Of a DNA stretch of 64,000 nucleotides, positions 34,606-43,385 are shown piece after piece. Below the pieces are notes generated by a model. That model was not told the origin of the DNA and did not search any database. It saw only the letters and a program-made list of their open reading frames with translations. Source of the stretch: Brevundimonas naejangsanensis (GTDB taxonomy: Bacteria > Pseudomonadota > Alphaproteobacteria > Caulobacterales > Caulobacteraceae); the NCBI RefSeq assembly GCF_003627995.1, contig NZ_CP032707.1:1103501-1167500 (forward strand), in the 5' to 3' direction. The position numbers and the translations under genes were made by a program. Numbering within the stretch: the stretch's first letter is position 1; every line of letters begins with the position of its first letter.

Positions 34606-35856
34606 ATGGCTGACACCGATTACGACATCATCATCGCCGGCGCGGGCCTGGTCGGGGCGACATTCGCGCTGGCGGCGGCGCAGGGCGGGCTGAAGCCCGT
34701 CATGGTGGACCCGCAGCCGTTCACCGCCCAGCTGGCGCCGACCTTCGACGGGCGGGCGACGGCCATCTCCTACGCCAATTTCCGCATGCTGAAGGCCCTG
34801 GGCCTGGGCGAGGCGCTGGAGCCGTACGCCTGCCGCATGGATCGCATCCTGGTGACGGACGGCCGTCGTCCGGGCGCCGCCAGCCGCAAGCCCTCGGCCG
34901 CCTACATCCGCTTCGACGCGGACGAGATCGGTGATCGCAACGGGGGCGAGCCCCTGGGCTATATGGTTGAGAATCGCCGCCTGCGCTCCGCCCTGGCCGA
35001 GGCCGTCAACGAACGGGGCCTGGAGGTCCGCGCCCCCGCCGCCGTGGCCGGCGTCACGGCGGGGCCGGGCCTGGCGACGGTGACGCTGAAGGACGGCTCC
35101 ACCCTGTCGGCACCCCTGGTCGTCGGCGCCGAGGGCCGCAACTCCACCGTGCGCCGGGCGGCGGGCATCGACGTCTTCGGCTGGACCTATCAGCAGAGCG
35201 GCGTGGTGTGCACGGTGCGCATGGAGCGACCGCACGGCAACGTCGCCCATGAGTATTTCCTGCCGGACGGCCCCTTCGCCATCCTGCCGCTGACGGAGAA
35301 CCGGGCCAATCTGGTCTGGACCGAGAGCACGCGGCGGGGCGAGGCCCTGCGCGCGGCCTCGGACGAGGCCTTCCACGCCCATCTGACGCGCCGCTTCGGC
35401 GACTTCCTGGGCGGGCTGACGATCGAGGGGCCGCGCTTCGTCTATCCCCTGTCGCTGCAACTGGCCGAGGCCCTGAGCGCGCCGCGCATGGCCATCATCG
35501 GCGACGCCGCCCACGGGGTGCACCCGGTGGCGGGGCAGGGGCTGAACCTGGGGCTGAAGGACGTGGCCGCCCTGGCCGAGGTGCTGACCGAGGCCGCGCG
35601 CCTGGGCGAGGACATCGGCTCGGAGCTGGTGCTGGAGCGCTACGCCCGCTGGCGCCGGTTCGACACGGCGGCCCTGGCGGCGGGCTTCGACGGCTTCGTG
35701 CGCCTGTTCTCCAACGACCTCGCCCCGGTGCGGTTGGCCCGCGACCTGGGCATGGCGGCGGTCAACCGCGTCGCCCCCTTGCGCCGCGCCTTCATGCACG
35801 AGGCGGGCGGGGCGACGGGGGACCTGCCGCGGCTTCTCCGAGGAGAAGCGCTCTAA
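34606..35856 (+). CDS. UbiH/UbiF/COQ6-family FAD-dependent hydroxylase
   Basis: A 416-residue flavoprotein monooxygenase of ubiquinone synthesis. The FAD motif IIIAGAGLVGATFAL is near residues 8-22, the NADPH/FAD motif VVGAEGRNSTVRR near 166-178, and the ribityl-binding GDAAHGVHPVAGQGLNLGLKD (in part) near 303-323. Which ring position it hydroxylates cannot be told from sequence. The ATG at 34606 matches the family N-terminus; a longer frame would overlap the small ORF upstream. The gene is followed by family B and A repeats. Confidence 0.92.
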   Translation: MADTDYDIIIAGAGLVGATFALAAAQGGLKPVMVDPQPFTAQLAPTFDGRATAISYANFRMLKALGLGEALEPYACRMDRILVTDGRRPGAASRKPSAAYIRFDADEIGDRNGGEPLGYMVENRRLRSALAEAVNERGLEVRAPAAVAGVTAGPGLATVTLKDGSTLSAPLVVGAEGRNSTVRRAAGIDVFGWTYQQSGVVCTVRMERPHGNVAHEYFLPDGPFAILPLTENRANLVWTESTRRGEALRAASDEAFHAHLTRRFGDFLGGLTIEGPRFVYPLSLQLAEALSAPRMAIIGDAAHGVHPVAGQGLNLGLKDVAALAEVLTEAARLGEDIGSELVLERYARWRRFDTAALAAGFDGFVRLFSNDLAPVRLARDLGMAAVNRVAPLRRAFMHEAGGATGDLPRLLRGEAL

Positions 35857-35862
35857 GAGAGG

Positions 35863-35899
35863 CCCTATCGCTCGCGCCGCGGGCGCTCGCTGCTTGAGG
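35863..35899. repeat. Family B palindromic repeat after the hydroxylase gene
   Basis: CCCTATCGCTCGCGCCGCGG followed by GCGCTCGCTGCTTGAG. Other units are at 5691-5726, 20789-20825, 31721-31757, 36251-36285, 36295-36332 and 42712-42750, plus the pair after rho. All lie in intergenic DNA, several next to stop codons. Confidence 0.8.
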
Positions 35900-35900
35900 G

Positions 35901-36030
35901 CTTCTCCTCCCCATGAAATGGGGAGGTGGATCGGACGCGATAGCGGCCGAGACGGAGGGGCCGCTTGGTTCCGCCGTCGCTAAGCCCCTCCACCGCTTCG
36001 CGGTCCCCCTCCCCATTTCATGGGGAGGAA
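35901..36030. repeat. Family A intergenic repeat, copy 5
   Basis: Complete element between the convergent hydroxylase and Trm112-like genes, with ends CTTCTCCTCCCC and TGGGGAGGA. It directly follows a family B unit. Confidence 0.88.
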
Positions 36031-36039
36031 AGGGCAGGC

Positions 36040-36234
36040 TCAATCCAGCGGGCGGGCGTCCTCGGCCAGCATGATCGGCACGCCGTCGCGGATGGGGAAG
36101 GCCAGCTTGGCGCCGGCCGAGACCAGTTCGTTGCGCTCGCGGTCATAGGTCAGGCGGCCGCGCGTGACCGGGCAGACCAGCACCTCCAGCAGGCGGGGAT
36201 CGACCGAGACGGGGGTGTTGAAGGCGTCGTTCAT
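36040..36234 (-). CDS. Trm112-like small protein (UPF0434 type)
   Basis: A 64-residue protein with [20 protein letters not shown] near residues 11-30 and [18 protein letters not shown] at the end, the bacterial Trm112/YcaR fold. Only the first cysteine of the zinc knuckle is present (CPVTRG), common in this group. The ATG at 36234 is preferred; the upstream 14 residues lie in a family B repeat. Its eukaryotic relatives activate methyltransferases. The lonN-like and cnoX genes lie upstream on the same strand, 155 bases away across two family B units. Confidence 0.85.
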   Translation of the reverse strand: MNDAFNTPVSVDPRLLEVLVCPVTRGRLTYDRERNELVSAGAKLAFPIRDGVPIMLAEDARPLD

Positions 36235-36250
36235 GATCTTCTTTAGTTTC

Positions 36251-36332
36251 CTATCGTTCGCGCCGCGGGCGCTCACTGCTTGAGGAAGTTTGGCCCTATC
36301 GCTCGCGCCGGGGGCGCTCGCTGCTTGAGGGC
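36251..36332. repeat. Two tandem family B repeats
   Basis: Two near-identical units (36251-36285 and 36295-36332) in direct orientation between the Lon-N gene and the Trm112-like gene. They would form stem structures in the transcript and may separate the two genes' expression. Confidence 0.8.
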
Positions 36333-36389
36333 GCCGGGCGCCCAGGATGAAACGGTTGCGGCGTGTTTACCGCCGGCGTTTCCTCGGCG

Positions 36390-37049
36390 CTACTGCATCG
36401 CTGGTCCGTGGTCGTCGTCGTCGGGGGCGGCGGCCTCGATGCGCAGCAGGGCGGTCAGGGCGGCGGCGCGGTCGTTCAGGGTCAGGGCCTCCAGCAGGGC
36501 CTGTTTCTCGGGCGGTTCGAACGGCAGGGCCATGGCCAGGCTGTTGATCAGCGCCTCCTGCGGCGCGGCGCGGGCCGTGTCCCAGTCGATGTCTAGGCCG
36601 CGCGCCGAAAGGTAGGGGCGCAGGGCGTCGAGGAAGGGATCACGGTCGAACATCTCGGACGGATCGGGCGCCTGCAGGTCCGCCTCATAGGGCAGGAAGT
36701 CCGCCCGCACCTGGCGATAGGGGGTGCGCACCGACATCTCCGCCGCCACGTCGAAGCGGCAGACCCCGGTCAGGGTGATCAGATAGCGCCCGTCCGAGGT
36801 CTCGGCGAAGCTGGTGATCCGCCCGGCGCAGCCGACCCGGGCCAAGGTCGGCTGCGGGCCGGCGCCGCCGACGGGCTGGATCATGCCGATCAGGCGGTCG
36901 CCGGCCATGGCGTCGTCGACCATGTTGAGATAGCGCGGCTCGAACACGTTCAGCGGCAGCTGGCCCCGCGCCAGGAGCACGACCCCCGGCAGGGGGAAGA
37001 CCGGGATCACCTGGGGAAGTTCGCTGGCCTTGACGTAGCCCTGAGCCAT
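36390..37049 (-). CDS. LON peptidase substrate-binding domain protein
   Basis: A 219-residue stand-alone Lon N-terminal domain without ATPase or protease parts. The family pattern PVFPLPGVVLLARGQLPLNVFEPRYLNMVDDA (shown in part) is at residues 15-46, followed by GRYLITLTGVCRFDV. It starts ten bases after the cnoX-like stop and is likely cotranscribed. Such proteins are widespread in alphaproteobacteria. The function is not well defined; a protein-quality role is suggested by the thioredoxin-chaperone neighbour. Confidence 0.9.
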   Translation of the reverse strand: MAQGYVKASELPQVIPVFPLPGVVLLARGQLPLNVFEPRYLNMVDDAMAGDRLIGMIQPVGGAGPQPTLARVGCAGRITSFAETSDGRYLITLTGVCRFDVAAEMSVRTPYRQVRADFLPYEADLQAPDPSEMFDRDPFLDALRPYLSARGLDIDWDTARAAPQEALINSLAMALPFEPPEKQALLEALTLNDRAAALTALLRIEAAAPDDDDHGPAMQ

Positions 37050-37059
37050 GGTCGCCCCG

Positions 37060-37959
37060 TCAGGAGAAGAGGATGGAGGACAGGCGTCGCCGTCCGTCGC
37101 GGGCGACCTCGCTGGTCGGGCCGGCGGCCTCGAACACGGTCAGCAGCTGCTTGCGCGCCGCCTGTTCGTTCCACTCGCGGTCGGCCTGGACGATGGCCAG
37201 CAGGTGATCGACCGCCCCCTTCAGATCGCCGGCCGAGGCCAGGGCCTGGGCCAGGTCGAAGCGTGTCGCATGGTCGCCCTTGTCGGCGGCCAGCCTGGCT
37301 TCCAGCTCGGCGGTCGCGCCCGTCGGGGCGGCCGAGGCCAGGGACAGCTGGGCGCGCACGGCCTGGACCGCCGGATCGTTGGAGTCGGCCGGAGCCATGG
37401 CGATGGTCTGCATCGCCTGTTCGGCGTCGCCCTCGGCCAGATAGACGCGGGCCATGCCGGCGATGGCCTTCTGGTTGTCCGGCTCCATGGTCAGCACATG
37501 GGCGAAGGCCTGGGCCGCGCCGCCCAGGTCGTTGAGGGTCAGGGACTCCTCGCCCAGGGTCAGCAGCTGTTCGACGTCGGTGTTGACGCCCTCGCCGCCG
37601 GTCAGCTTGTCGATGAAGGCCTTGATCTGGCTTTCGGGCACGGCGCCCTGGAAGCCGTCGACCGGCTGGCCGTTGACGAAGGCGTAGACGGTCGGGATCG
37701 ACTGCACCCGCAGCTGGCCCGCGTAGGCCGGGTTGGCGTCGACGTCGATCTTGACCATCTTCACCGCCCCCTTGGCGGCGCGCACGGCCTTCTCCAGCGC
37801 CGGGCCCAGGGTGCGGCACGGGCCGCACCAGGTGGCCCAGAAGTCGACGATGACCGGCTGATGCTTCGAGGCCTCGACCACGTCCTGCATGAAGGAGGCG
37901 TCCGTGCCGTCCTTGATCAGGTCAGGCGGGGTGGTCAGCGACGGGTCGGCGAAGGTCAT
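37060..37959 (-). CDS. cnoX: Thioredoxin-TPR co-chaperone CnoX (YbbN)
   Basis: A 299-residue protein with an N-terminal thioredoxin domain (about 15-125) and a C-terminal tetratricopeptide region (about 130-295). The active site is WCGPC near residues 44-48, so it keeps the CxxC motif that E. coli YbbN lacks. VQSIPTVYAFVNGQPVDGF (in part) contains the cis-proline. Members protect substrates from oxidative damage and hand them to GroEL; Caulobacter has a redox-active version. It precedes the Lon-N gene in a two-gene unit. Confidence 0.9.
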   Translation of the reverse strand: MTFADPSLTTPPDLIKDGTDASFMQDVVEASKHQPVIVDFWATWCGPCRTLGPALEKAVRAAKGAVKMVKIDVDANPAYAGQLRVQSIPTVYAFVNGQPVDGFQGAVPESQIKAFIDKLTGGEGVNTDVEQLLTLGEESLTLNDLGGAAQAFAHVLTMEPDNQKAIAGMARVYLAEGDAEQAMQTIAMAPADSNDPAVQAVRAQLSLASAAPTGATAELEARLAADKGDHATRFDLAQALASAGDLKGAVDHLLAIVQADREWNEQAARKQLLTVFEAAGPTSEVARDGRRRLSSILFS

Positions 37960-38336
37960 GGTCAGGTCCGCATAGGGTCGAAGAGAGATAACGGATCAGA
38001 TGGCGTCGGGATGCCTCGCCATCAAGCGGGAAGTGCGCCTAGCCGCGAGGCGGGCGGGCCGGATGAAGAAAAACAGAGTCCAATTCGTCTGAATCGTCTG
38101 AAATCCGACGGACGAGAGGGGCTGATCAGTTTGGCATAGCAGATCGGTGCGACAGAAGAGGTCGCGGCCGCCTAAGCCCTCCCCCTCGATGGGGGAGGGT
38201 TGGGTGGGGGTGGAGGCAGGAGGCGTCCAAGAAGGTACGGAGACGCCAGCGCCTCCTGCGGCCATTTCGCTGCGTAGCGCCCACACCCCCATCCCCGCCC
38301 TTCCCCCATCGAGGGGGAAGGGAGCGACAGGGGAGC
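37960..38336. other. Intergenic region with an imperfect inverted repeat
   Basis: No gene was seen in these 377 bases. The stretch 38165-38325 has opposed arms CCCTCCCCCTCGATGGGGGA and a matching GGGGGAAGGG end, a GC-rich palindromic element distinct from families A and B. The promoter of cnoX should lie at its left side. Confidence 0.55.
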
Positions 38337-40112
38337 CTACAGCCGGTCCATCCGCAGCCAGCGGGCGTCGCCCAGCCAGGCGGTCCTGAGAGCGCGTTCC
38401 GCCGCCGCCGCCTCGGGCGCATGGCCTTGCGCGGCCTCGGCGCGGGCCAGGCCGTAGAGGGCCCAGCCGTTGTTGGGGGTCTGGGCCAGGGCCAGGCGGA
38501 AGGCGTCGGCGGCCTGGTCCGGGCGCCCGGCCTGGTAGAGGGCCGCGCCCAGCGACTGATGCACCGGATAATACCAGTAGGGCGGCTCCGTATAGGGCAG
38601 GGCGGCTTCCAGATCGGCGGCGCGGCGATAGTGGTCCGCCGCCTCGGCGGGACGGCCGCGCGCCGTGGCCATGCGCCCGCGCGCCACGGCCTCGGCCAGG
38701 GTCAGCAGGTCGGGCGCCGGGACGCCCTGTTCGATCATGTCGACGAAGCGGTCCGACGCGCGCAGGGCCGCCAGCTGCGCCAGCTCGCGGTCGAAGCCTC
38801 TCTGGTTCCTGAGCCGGGCATAGGCGACGGCGCGGGCGTAGTGGCGCATGGCGGCGGCGTAGGGCAGGCGGGCGTCCGGCGCGGGGGCGGCGAGGATGAC
38901 GCGCGGTTCGGCGAACTGGGCCAGGGCCTGATAGGGGGCGGCGTCGATCAGCTGGACCCAGGCGATGCGGGCCGAGGTTTCGGGGTCCAGCACCGTGCGC
39001 AGGCGCCGCGCCTCGTTGACGGCGGTGTCCATGTCGCCGGCCATCTGGGCCGAGGCGACGATGAAGTGGATGTTGTGCGGATAGTAGCCGTAGCGGACCA
39101 GGCTCTCGTCGCCGGCGTCGCGGATGAAGGCCTCGTCGGCGCGCGCCGCCGCCACATTGACCCGGATGGAGTCGGCGTAGCGGCCGCGCCGCATATAGAC
39201 GTGGCCCGGCATGTGGACCAGGTGGCCGGCGCTGGGGGCGGCGGGAGAGGCCAGCCGGTCGGCCGCAGCCTCGGCCCGCTGCGGATCGGACGCCTCCATC
39301 AGGTGGATGTAGAGGTGGGCCGCCTGCACCTGGCCGGGGGTGCGGGCCAGCACCGCCTCGATCAGGCGGATGGCCTCGCCGATGCGGCCGATCGGGGTGC
39401 GCTGGTCCGCCTCCCAGTACTTCCATGGCGTGGTGTCCATCGCCGCCTCGGCGGCCAGGACGGCGATGTCGTCGTCCTCGGGAAAGCGGCGGGCGACGGC
39501 CAGCATGGCGTCGGCGTAGGCCGCGTCGAGCGCGGCGCGGTCGGCCGCCGGATCGCGCGAATAGCGCAGGGCCAGGGCCTCGATCAGGGCCTGCTCGCGC
39601 GGCGAGGCCCCCTGGCGCAGGGCCATGGCCCGGTCGCTGGCGGCCAGGGCGGCGGCCCGATCGCGGTCGTCCATGGGGGCGTTGATGTTGGGCCCCAGCG
39701 CCAGGGCCTCGCCCCACCAGCAGGCGGCGCAGCCGGGATCGCGGCCTTGCGCCTCGCGGAAGGAGCGCACCGCCCCGGCGTGGTTGAAGCCATAGGCGAA
39801 CATCAGCCCCTGGCTGAAATAGGCCTGGGCCTGGGGATCGCCGGTGGTCGCCTGGAACGGCGAGGCCGTCAGGTCGGGATAGAGGGGGATGGGCCGGGCC
39901 CGGCTGGCCGGAGCGGCGACGGCCGAGGCGATCAGCAGCTCGCGGGCCAGGGCGGCGCCGACGGTCCTCGGCCCGCACAGGGCGGCGAACAGGTCGGTCG
40001 GGGCCAGGGTCGCCGACGACAGGGGCGCGGACGACAGGGACGGCGCGCCGCTCGAGCCCGCCAGAACCAGGCCGGCGCCGCCGACGGCGAAGGCTTTCCA
40101 CGACACACTCAT
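38337..40112 (-). CDS. Exported tetratricopeptide-repeat protein
   Basis: A 591-residue protein with a hydrophobic N-terminus (about 7-22) that looks like a signal sequence, then a long helical region of TPR-like repeats. Recognisable segments include SQGLMFAYGFNHAGAVRSF near residues 100-118, CWWGEALALGPNINAPMDD near 130-148, and LVHMPGHVYMRRGRYADS near 290-307. A final TPR pair, SLGAALYQAGRPDQAADAFR, is near 520-540. The cysteines in GCAACWWGEA resemble those of a conserved TPR family of unknown role. It is apparently monocistronic. Confidence 0.8.
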   Translation of the reverse strand: MSVSWKAFAVGGAGLVLAGSSGAPSLSSAPLSSATLAPTDLFAALCGPRTVGAALARELLIASAVAAPASRARPIPLYPDLTASPFQATTGDPQAQAYFSQGLMFAYGFNHAGAVRSFREAQGRDPGCAACWWGEALALGPNINAPMDDRDRAAALAASDRAMALRQGASPREQALIEALALRYSRDPAADRAALDAAYADAMLAVARRFPEDDDIAVLAAEAAMDTTPWKYWEADQRTPIGRIGEAIRLIEAVLARTPGQVQAAHLYIHLMEASDPQRAEAAADRLASPAAPSAGHLVHMPGHVYMRRGRYADSIRVNVAAARADEAFIRDAGDESLVRYGYYPHNIHFIVASAQMAGDMDTAVNEARRLRTVLDPETSARIAWVQLIDAAPYQALAQFAEPRVILAAPAPDARLPYAAAMRHYARAVAYARLRNQRGFDRELAQLAALRASDRFVDMIEQGVPAPDLLTLAEAVARGRMATARGRPAEAADHYRRAADLEAALPYTEPPYWYYPVHQSLGAALYQAGRPDQAADAFRLALAQTPNNGWALYGLARAEAAQGHAPEAAAAERALRTAWLGDARWLRMDRL

Positions 40113-40250
40113 GCACCGTCCCCCTTTGCGGGTCCGAGGCCGCGAACGAGCGTCGGCGCGACGCGGCGCAGAGATGAAGAACGGCGATATTATTCGCTGT
40201 CGCGCCGCTTAGACAGAGCGATTCAGGGAAACGGGACTTTCCCGCGCCCG

Positions 40251-40300
40251 AGTCCGCCGAAGCGGACTGATGGAAGGTCCGCTAGGGGTGGAAAGCGGAC
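40251..40300. repeat. GTCCGC/GCGGAC inverted repeats, left of the orphan lipoprotein gene
   Basis: A 7-bp hairpin AGTCCGC-cgaa-GCGGACT (40251-40268) and a second unit GTCCGC-N12-GCGGAC (40277-40300). The second is related (19 of 24 positions, same orientation) to a copy at 41229-41252 on the other side of the gene. Confidence 0.65.
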
Positions 40301-40311
40301 TCCCGACGGAT

Positions 40312-41133
40312 TTAGTTTGCGGGTTTCATAGGCTCCCGCCAGTCGGCGACGATCAACGGCAAGTGGGCAAAAGAAGAAACCAGCGACTCCAGAGCGGATC
40401 GGCACCCGTGGTCGAGCGAAGCGCCGCCATACAGGCCAAAGGTCACGCCCGACGGCGTAGCTTCGGACCCGCCAAAGCAGGCCATCGGTCGCTTGCCGCT
40501 GGGCGTGGGCGCTAACGATGCACGACAGCTGAGCTCAAGCTTCGTGTCGGAGATCGCCCACACGACCCGGATACGCAGATCCGGCCTGTTCTCTACAGGC
40601 GGCGGCATCTGGTCGTCGCGGCATTCACGTGTATCGAGCCAAAGCGTTGTCGTGCCCAGTCCGGGAATGTCCATATCGGACCGGATCCAGCTATCGTCCG
40701 GCGAGGCCAACCGAGGCCTGCCTGGGTCCATGAATGTGACGGTCGCCGCAAGAGGTTCGTCCACATCTCGTTGCCCGTCGGGGCCCCTGAGACTGATCCA
40801 GGCCTGATAATAGGCTGACGGAGTCCCTCGGCCCACTTCTCCGAGTCGAACATAGGAAGCGCGCGGCACGAAGTATCGCACCCCGCCCGACTCGACGACG
40901 CGAGACACCTCCCTCTCAGATGATTGCTGAAGTTCATGGATTTCTCTGCCCGTAAGCGCCGCGGCCGCTTCGGGCTCGGGCGTCTGCGCCTCGCAACCTG
41001 AAACACCCAGCGCCAGCGACAGCACACCGGCTATAAGGGCACCAAATGATGCCCGTGGACGGCATGGCCCGTCAGTCGCGCGCTCGGCGTCTCGGGTGCC
41101 ACTTGGGCCGCGCGTTACAGTGAAACCCATCAA
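40312..41133 (-). CDS. Orphan putative lipoprotein, lower GC
   Basis: A 273-residue protein with a basic head, a hydrophobic stretch (about 30-45) and a lipobox VSGC ending at Cys47, followed by a domain with many aromatic residues and four or more cysteines (CRDD, SCRAS, ACFGG, GCRS) that could form disulphides. I recognise no family. Codon use is less GC-biased than the neighbours (ATA, TTA, AGA and TCA codons occur). Related short repeats flank it on both sides. The N-terminus before the signal is unusually long, so the true start may be an internal non-ATG codon. It looks like an accessory gene. Confidence 0.7.
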   Translation of the reverse strand: MMGFTVTRGPSGTRDAERATDGPCRPRASFGALIAGVLSLALGVSGCEAQTPEPEAAAALTGREIHELQQSSEREVSRVVESGGVRYFVPRASYVRLGEVGRGTPSAYYQAWISLRGPDGQRDVDEPLAATVTFMDPGRPRLASPDDSWIRSDMDIPGLGTTTLWLDTRECRDDQMPPPVENRPDLRIRVVWAISDTKLELSCRASLAPTPSGKRPMACFGGSEATPSGVTFGLYGGASLDHGCRSALESLVSSFAHLPLIVADWREPMKPAN

Positions 41134-41228
41134 CGTTCCGTCCTAGGGTGCGCGGACAAAATCTCGGGATGGTCCAAGATGAAAACCCTCAAGCATCGCG
41201 AAGGCAAACCGTGCATGTCGTGCTGAAC

Positions 41229-41252
41229 GTCCGCAATGGGTCGAAAGAAGAC
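41229..41252. repeat. GTCCGC-type repeat, right of the orphan lipoprotein gene
   Basis: Degenerate copy of the unit at 40277-40300, sharing GTCCGC, GGGT, GAAAG and the final GAC at the same spacing. The right half has lost its palindrome. Confidence 0.55.
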
Positions 41253-41285
41253 GTCGGCTTCAACCCTTGAACGCGACGTTGGCGC

Positions 41286-41819
41286 TCAATCCAGGGCGTC
41301 GAAGTCCACCACGATCGGCTCGCGGTCCAGCAGGGCCAGCACCCTGCGGAAGGCGGCTTGATCGAGCGCGGTGGTGGCGGTGTTGGTGAGCGGGTGGAAG
41401 TTGACGACGGCCGCCTCCCACAGGCGCCGGTCGAGCACGAAGGTGACGCGGCGCTCCGTGTCGTTGATCAGGCCCAGCGCCGTGACCGAGCCGGGGCGGA
41501 CGCCCAGCGTCTCCCACAGCAGGGTCTCATTGCCGAAGGACAGGCGGTCCGAGCCCATGGCGCGGTGCGCGCGCTTCAGGTCGATGACGGTGTCCTGGGC
41601 GGCCGAGATCAGCCACAGTCGGCCCTTCTTGTCCTTGAGGAACAGGTTCTTGGTGTGGACGCCGGGCAGGGCGGCCTTGAGCTCCAGCCCTTCCTCGACG
41701 CGGAAGACGGCGGGGTGGTCGTGGGTGGTCTGTTCGATGCCGTGTCCGGCCATCCAGGCCAGCAGGCGGGCGCGGTCGAAAGCGGGAACGGTCAGGTCGG
41801 CGGCGGCGATGGCGGTCAT
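41286..41819 (-). CDS. Prolyl-tRNA deacylase-like protein (ProX/PrdX, YbaK superfamily)
   Basis: A 177-residue trans-editing protein that removes mischarged amino acids, typically alanine, from tRNA-Pro. The conserved parts are [10 protein letters not shown] near residues 39-48, [16 protein letters not shown] near 74-89 with the catalytic lysine, [25 protein letters not shown] (in part), and [12 protein letters not shown] near 150-161. The gene is divergent from the DUF6065 gene and needs no partner. The specific tRNA substrate is inferred from family, not shown. Confidence 0.9.
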   Translation of the reverse strand: MTAIAAADLTVPAFDRARLLAWMAGHGIEQTTHDHPAVFRVEEGLELKAALPGVHTKNLFLKDKKGRLWLISAAQDTVIDLKRAHRAMGSDRLSFGNETLLWETLGVRPGSVTALGLINDTERRVTFVLDRRLWEAAVVNFHPLTNTATTALDQAAFRRVLALLDREPIVVDFDALD

Positions 41820-41912
41820 CTCGGTCTTGTCGGGCGGGCGGCGGGGACGATAGGGGAGGATAGACAGACCCTCGTCATCACCCCCCTGTTCGTCAAGTTT
41901 GGGAGCCGCGTC

Positions 41913-42653
41913 TTGGAACTGGAATGCTATCCGATGAACGCCCGGCCGTGCGACCTCGTGCCGGGTCGCCAGTCACGCAACTGGATGGACGCCTTCGCCA
42001 GCCGTCACCCTTACCGCTGCCTGCCGCTGACCATGGCCAACACCACGGGGTGGGAGATCCTCTGCCCCTTCGGCTTCACCGCCGAGTGGAACGGCGGGCC
42101 GCGCCAGGACGACATCAAGATCACGCCCGACCGGCCGCAGCCGGAGCTGGACCACTTCGTCACCTCCCACTTCTCGCGCGGGGTGCTGACCATGCACCCG
42201 CAGTATCTGTTCCGCACCCCGCCGGGCTGGGGCCTGATCGCGCAAGGCTCCCCCAACCACGTCAAGGACGGCATCCAGCCGCTGACGGGCCTGATCGAGA
42301 CGGACTGGCTGCCCTTCCCCTTCACCATGAACTGGATCTTCACGCGGCCGGGACGGGTGAAGTTCGAGAAGGGCGAGCCCTTCTGCTTCATCCTGCCGAT
42401 CGAGCACCGCAAGGTGGAGCAGTTCGAGCCGGTGATCCGCTCGCTGGACTCCAATCCGGGCATGAAGGGGCAGTTCGAGGCCTGGAACCGGGCGCGCACC
42501 GACTTCAACACCCGCCTGGCCTCGGGCGATCCGGACGCGGCCAAGGAGGCGTGGCAGCGCTTCTACTTCAAGGGCGAGGTGCCAGAGGCCCTGGGCTCCG
42601 CGCCCGCGACCCACTCCAACAAGCGCCGATTGAAGAACCCGCGCCTGGGGTGA
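41913..42653 (+). CDS. DUF6065 family protein
   Basis: A 246-residue soluble protein with [19 protein letters not shown] at the start, [22 protein letters not shown] near residues 45-66 (in part), and [13 protein letters not shown] near 170. It resembles DUF6065, whose members are found across bacteria and sometimes in biosynthetic clusters. No catalytic motif is known to me. The start is placed at TTG 41913 because GGGAG lies seven bases upstream; an ATG at 41934 is the alternative. An imperfect hairpin follows the stop. Function unknown. Confidence 0.8.
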   Translation: MELECYPMNARPCDLVPGRQSRNWMDAFASRHPYRCLPLTMANTTGWEILCPFGFTAEWNGGPRQDDIKITPDRPQPELDHFVTSHFSRGVLTMHPQYLFRTPPGWGLIAQGSPNHVKDGIQPLTGLIETDWLPFPFTMNWIFTRPGRVKFEKGEPFCFILPIEHRKVEQFEPVIRSLDSNPGMKGQFEAWNRARTDFNTRLASGDPDAAKEAWQRFYFKGEVPEALGSAPATHSNKRRLKNPRLG

Positions 42654-42662
42654 TCGATGCAG

Positions 42663-42696
42663 CAACGCCCGCCTCCGTCGCCGGAAGCGGGCGTTG
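42663..42696 (+). terminator. Hairpin after the DUF6065 gene
   Basis: A 10-bp perfect outer stem (42663-42672 with 42687-42696) plus an inner TCCG/CGGA stem. The following bases are only weakly T-rich, so termination strength is uncertain. A family B unit follows at 42712-42750. Confidence 0.5.
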
Positions 42697-42753
42697 TCGT
42701 TCTCGGCGGCGCTCAAGCAGCGTGCGACCGCGTCGCGAGCGTTAGCGCCCAAC

Positions 42754-43308
42754 TTAAGAAGCCGGACGCATGACCCGGGGCCCGAGGTTGCGCATGACCT
42801 CGCGGGCGTCGAAGGCGTTCATGTCGCCCGTCGGCTTGGCGCCGCGGCCCATGACGATCTCGGCCGTGGCCTCGTAGCGGCTGACCTGGCGGATATCGAC
42901 GTCGCGGCGCCAGTAGGGATCCCACGCGCTCCAGTAGCCGCCGCGGTAGAAGCGCCACGACGGCCCCCAGAAGGGGCTGTAGCGGTCATAATAGAAGGGG
43001 TCGGGCGTGGTGTAGTAGCGGGTGTCGCGCTCGGTGGCGCGGTTGACCGTGGCGAACCAGTCGTAGCCGTTGTCGACGGTCAGTTCGGCCGAGCGCAGCA
43101 GCAGGGACATCTCCACCTGATCGCGCGAGGTCACCGAATTGCCGGAGAAGCTGACGCGGAAGCGATTGGCCTCCAGCCGGACTTCGGAATAGCCGCCGCG
43201 CTCTCCATTGTAACCGGCGGGCTGGTAGGGCGTCGCCGTCGCGCACGCGCCCAGGGCGAGGACGCCCGCCAGGGCCACCAGCACCGGGGTCTTGCGAAGC
43301 TTTGTCAT
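42754..43308 (-). CDS. CC0125/CC1285-type lipoprotein
   Basis: A 184-residue putative lipoprotein with lipobox LGAC ending at Cys22. The mature part has YSEVRLEANRFRVSFSGNS and LLRSAELTVDNGYDWF, the hallmark of a Caulobacterales family named after CC0125/CC1285. A Tyr/Trp/Pro-rich middle (about 105-145) follows. The ATG at 43308 is preceded by AAGGAG at good spacing. A longer frame upstream has no support. Envelope location is inferred; the role is unknown. It is followed in transcription by no close gene. Confidence 0.87.
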   Translation of the reverse strand: MTKLRKTPVLVALAGVLALGACATATPYQPAGYNGERGGYSEVRLEANRFRVSFSGNSVTSRDQVEMSLLLRSAELTVDNGYDWFATVNRATERDTRYYTTPDPFYYDRYSPFWGPSWRFYRGGYWSAWDPYWRRDVDIRQVSRYEATAEIVMGRGAKPTGDMNAFDAREVMRNLGPRVMRPAS

Positions 43309-43385
43309 GATCAAATCTCCTTGAACGCTCACAGAACGCTCGTCGATGTGAACGAGAGGTGAAAGGCCAAGTTCCCGGCGCCGCA

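Noticed and set aside
14661..36030. CRISPR array
   Set aside because: Family A and B repeats are far apart, palindromic and intergenic, with no regular spacers and no cas genes.
41180..41225. 15-codon frame MKTLKHREGKPCMSC
   Set aside because: Too short, no ribosome-binding site of note, and it lies in the repeat-bearing gap next to the orphan lipoprotein gene.
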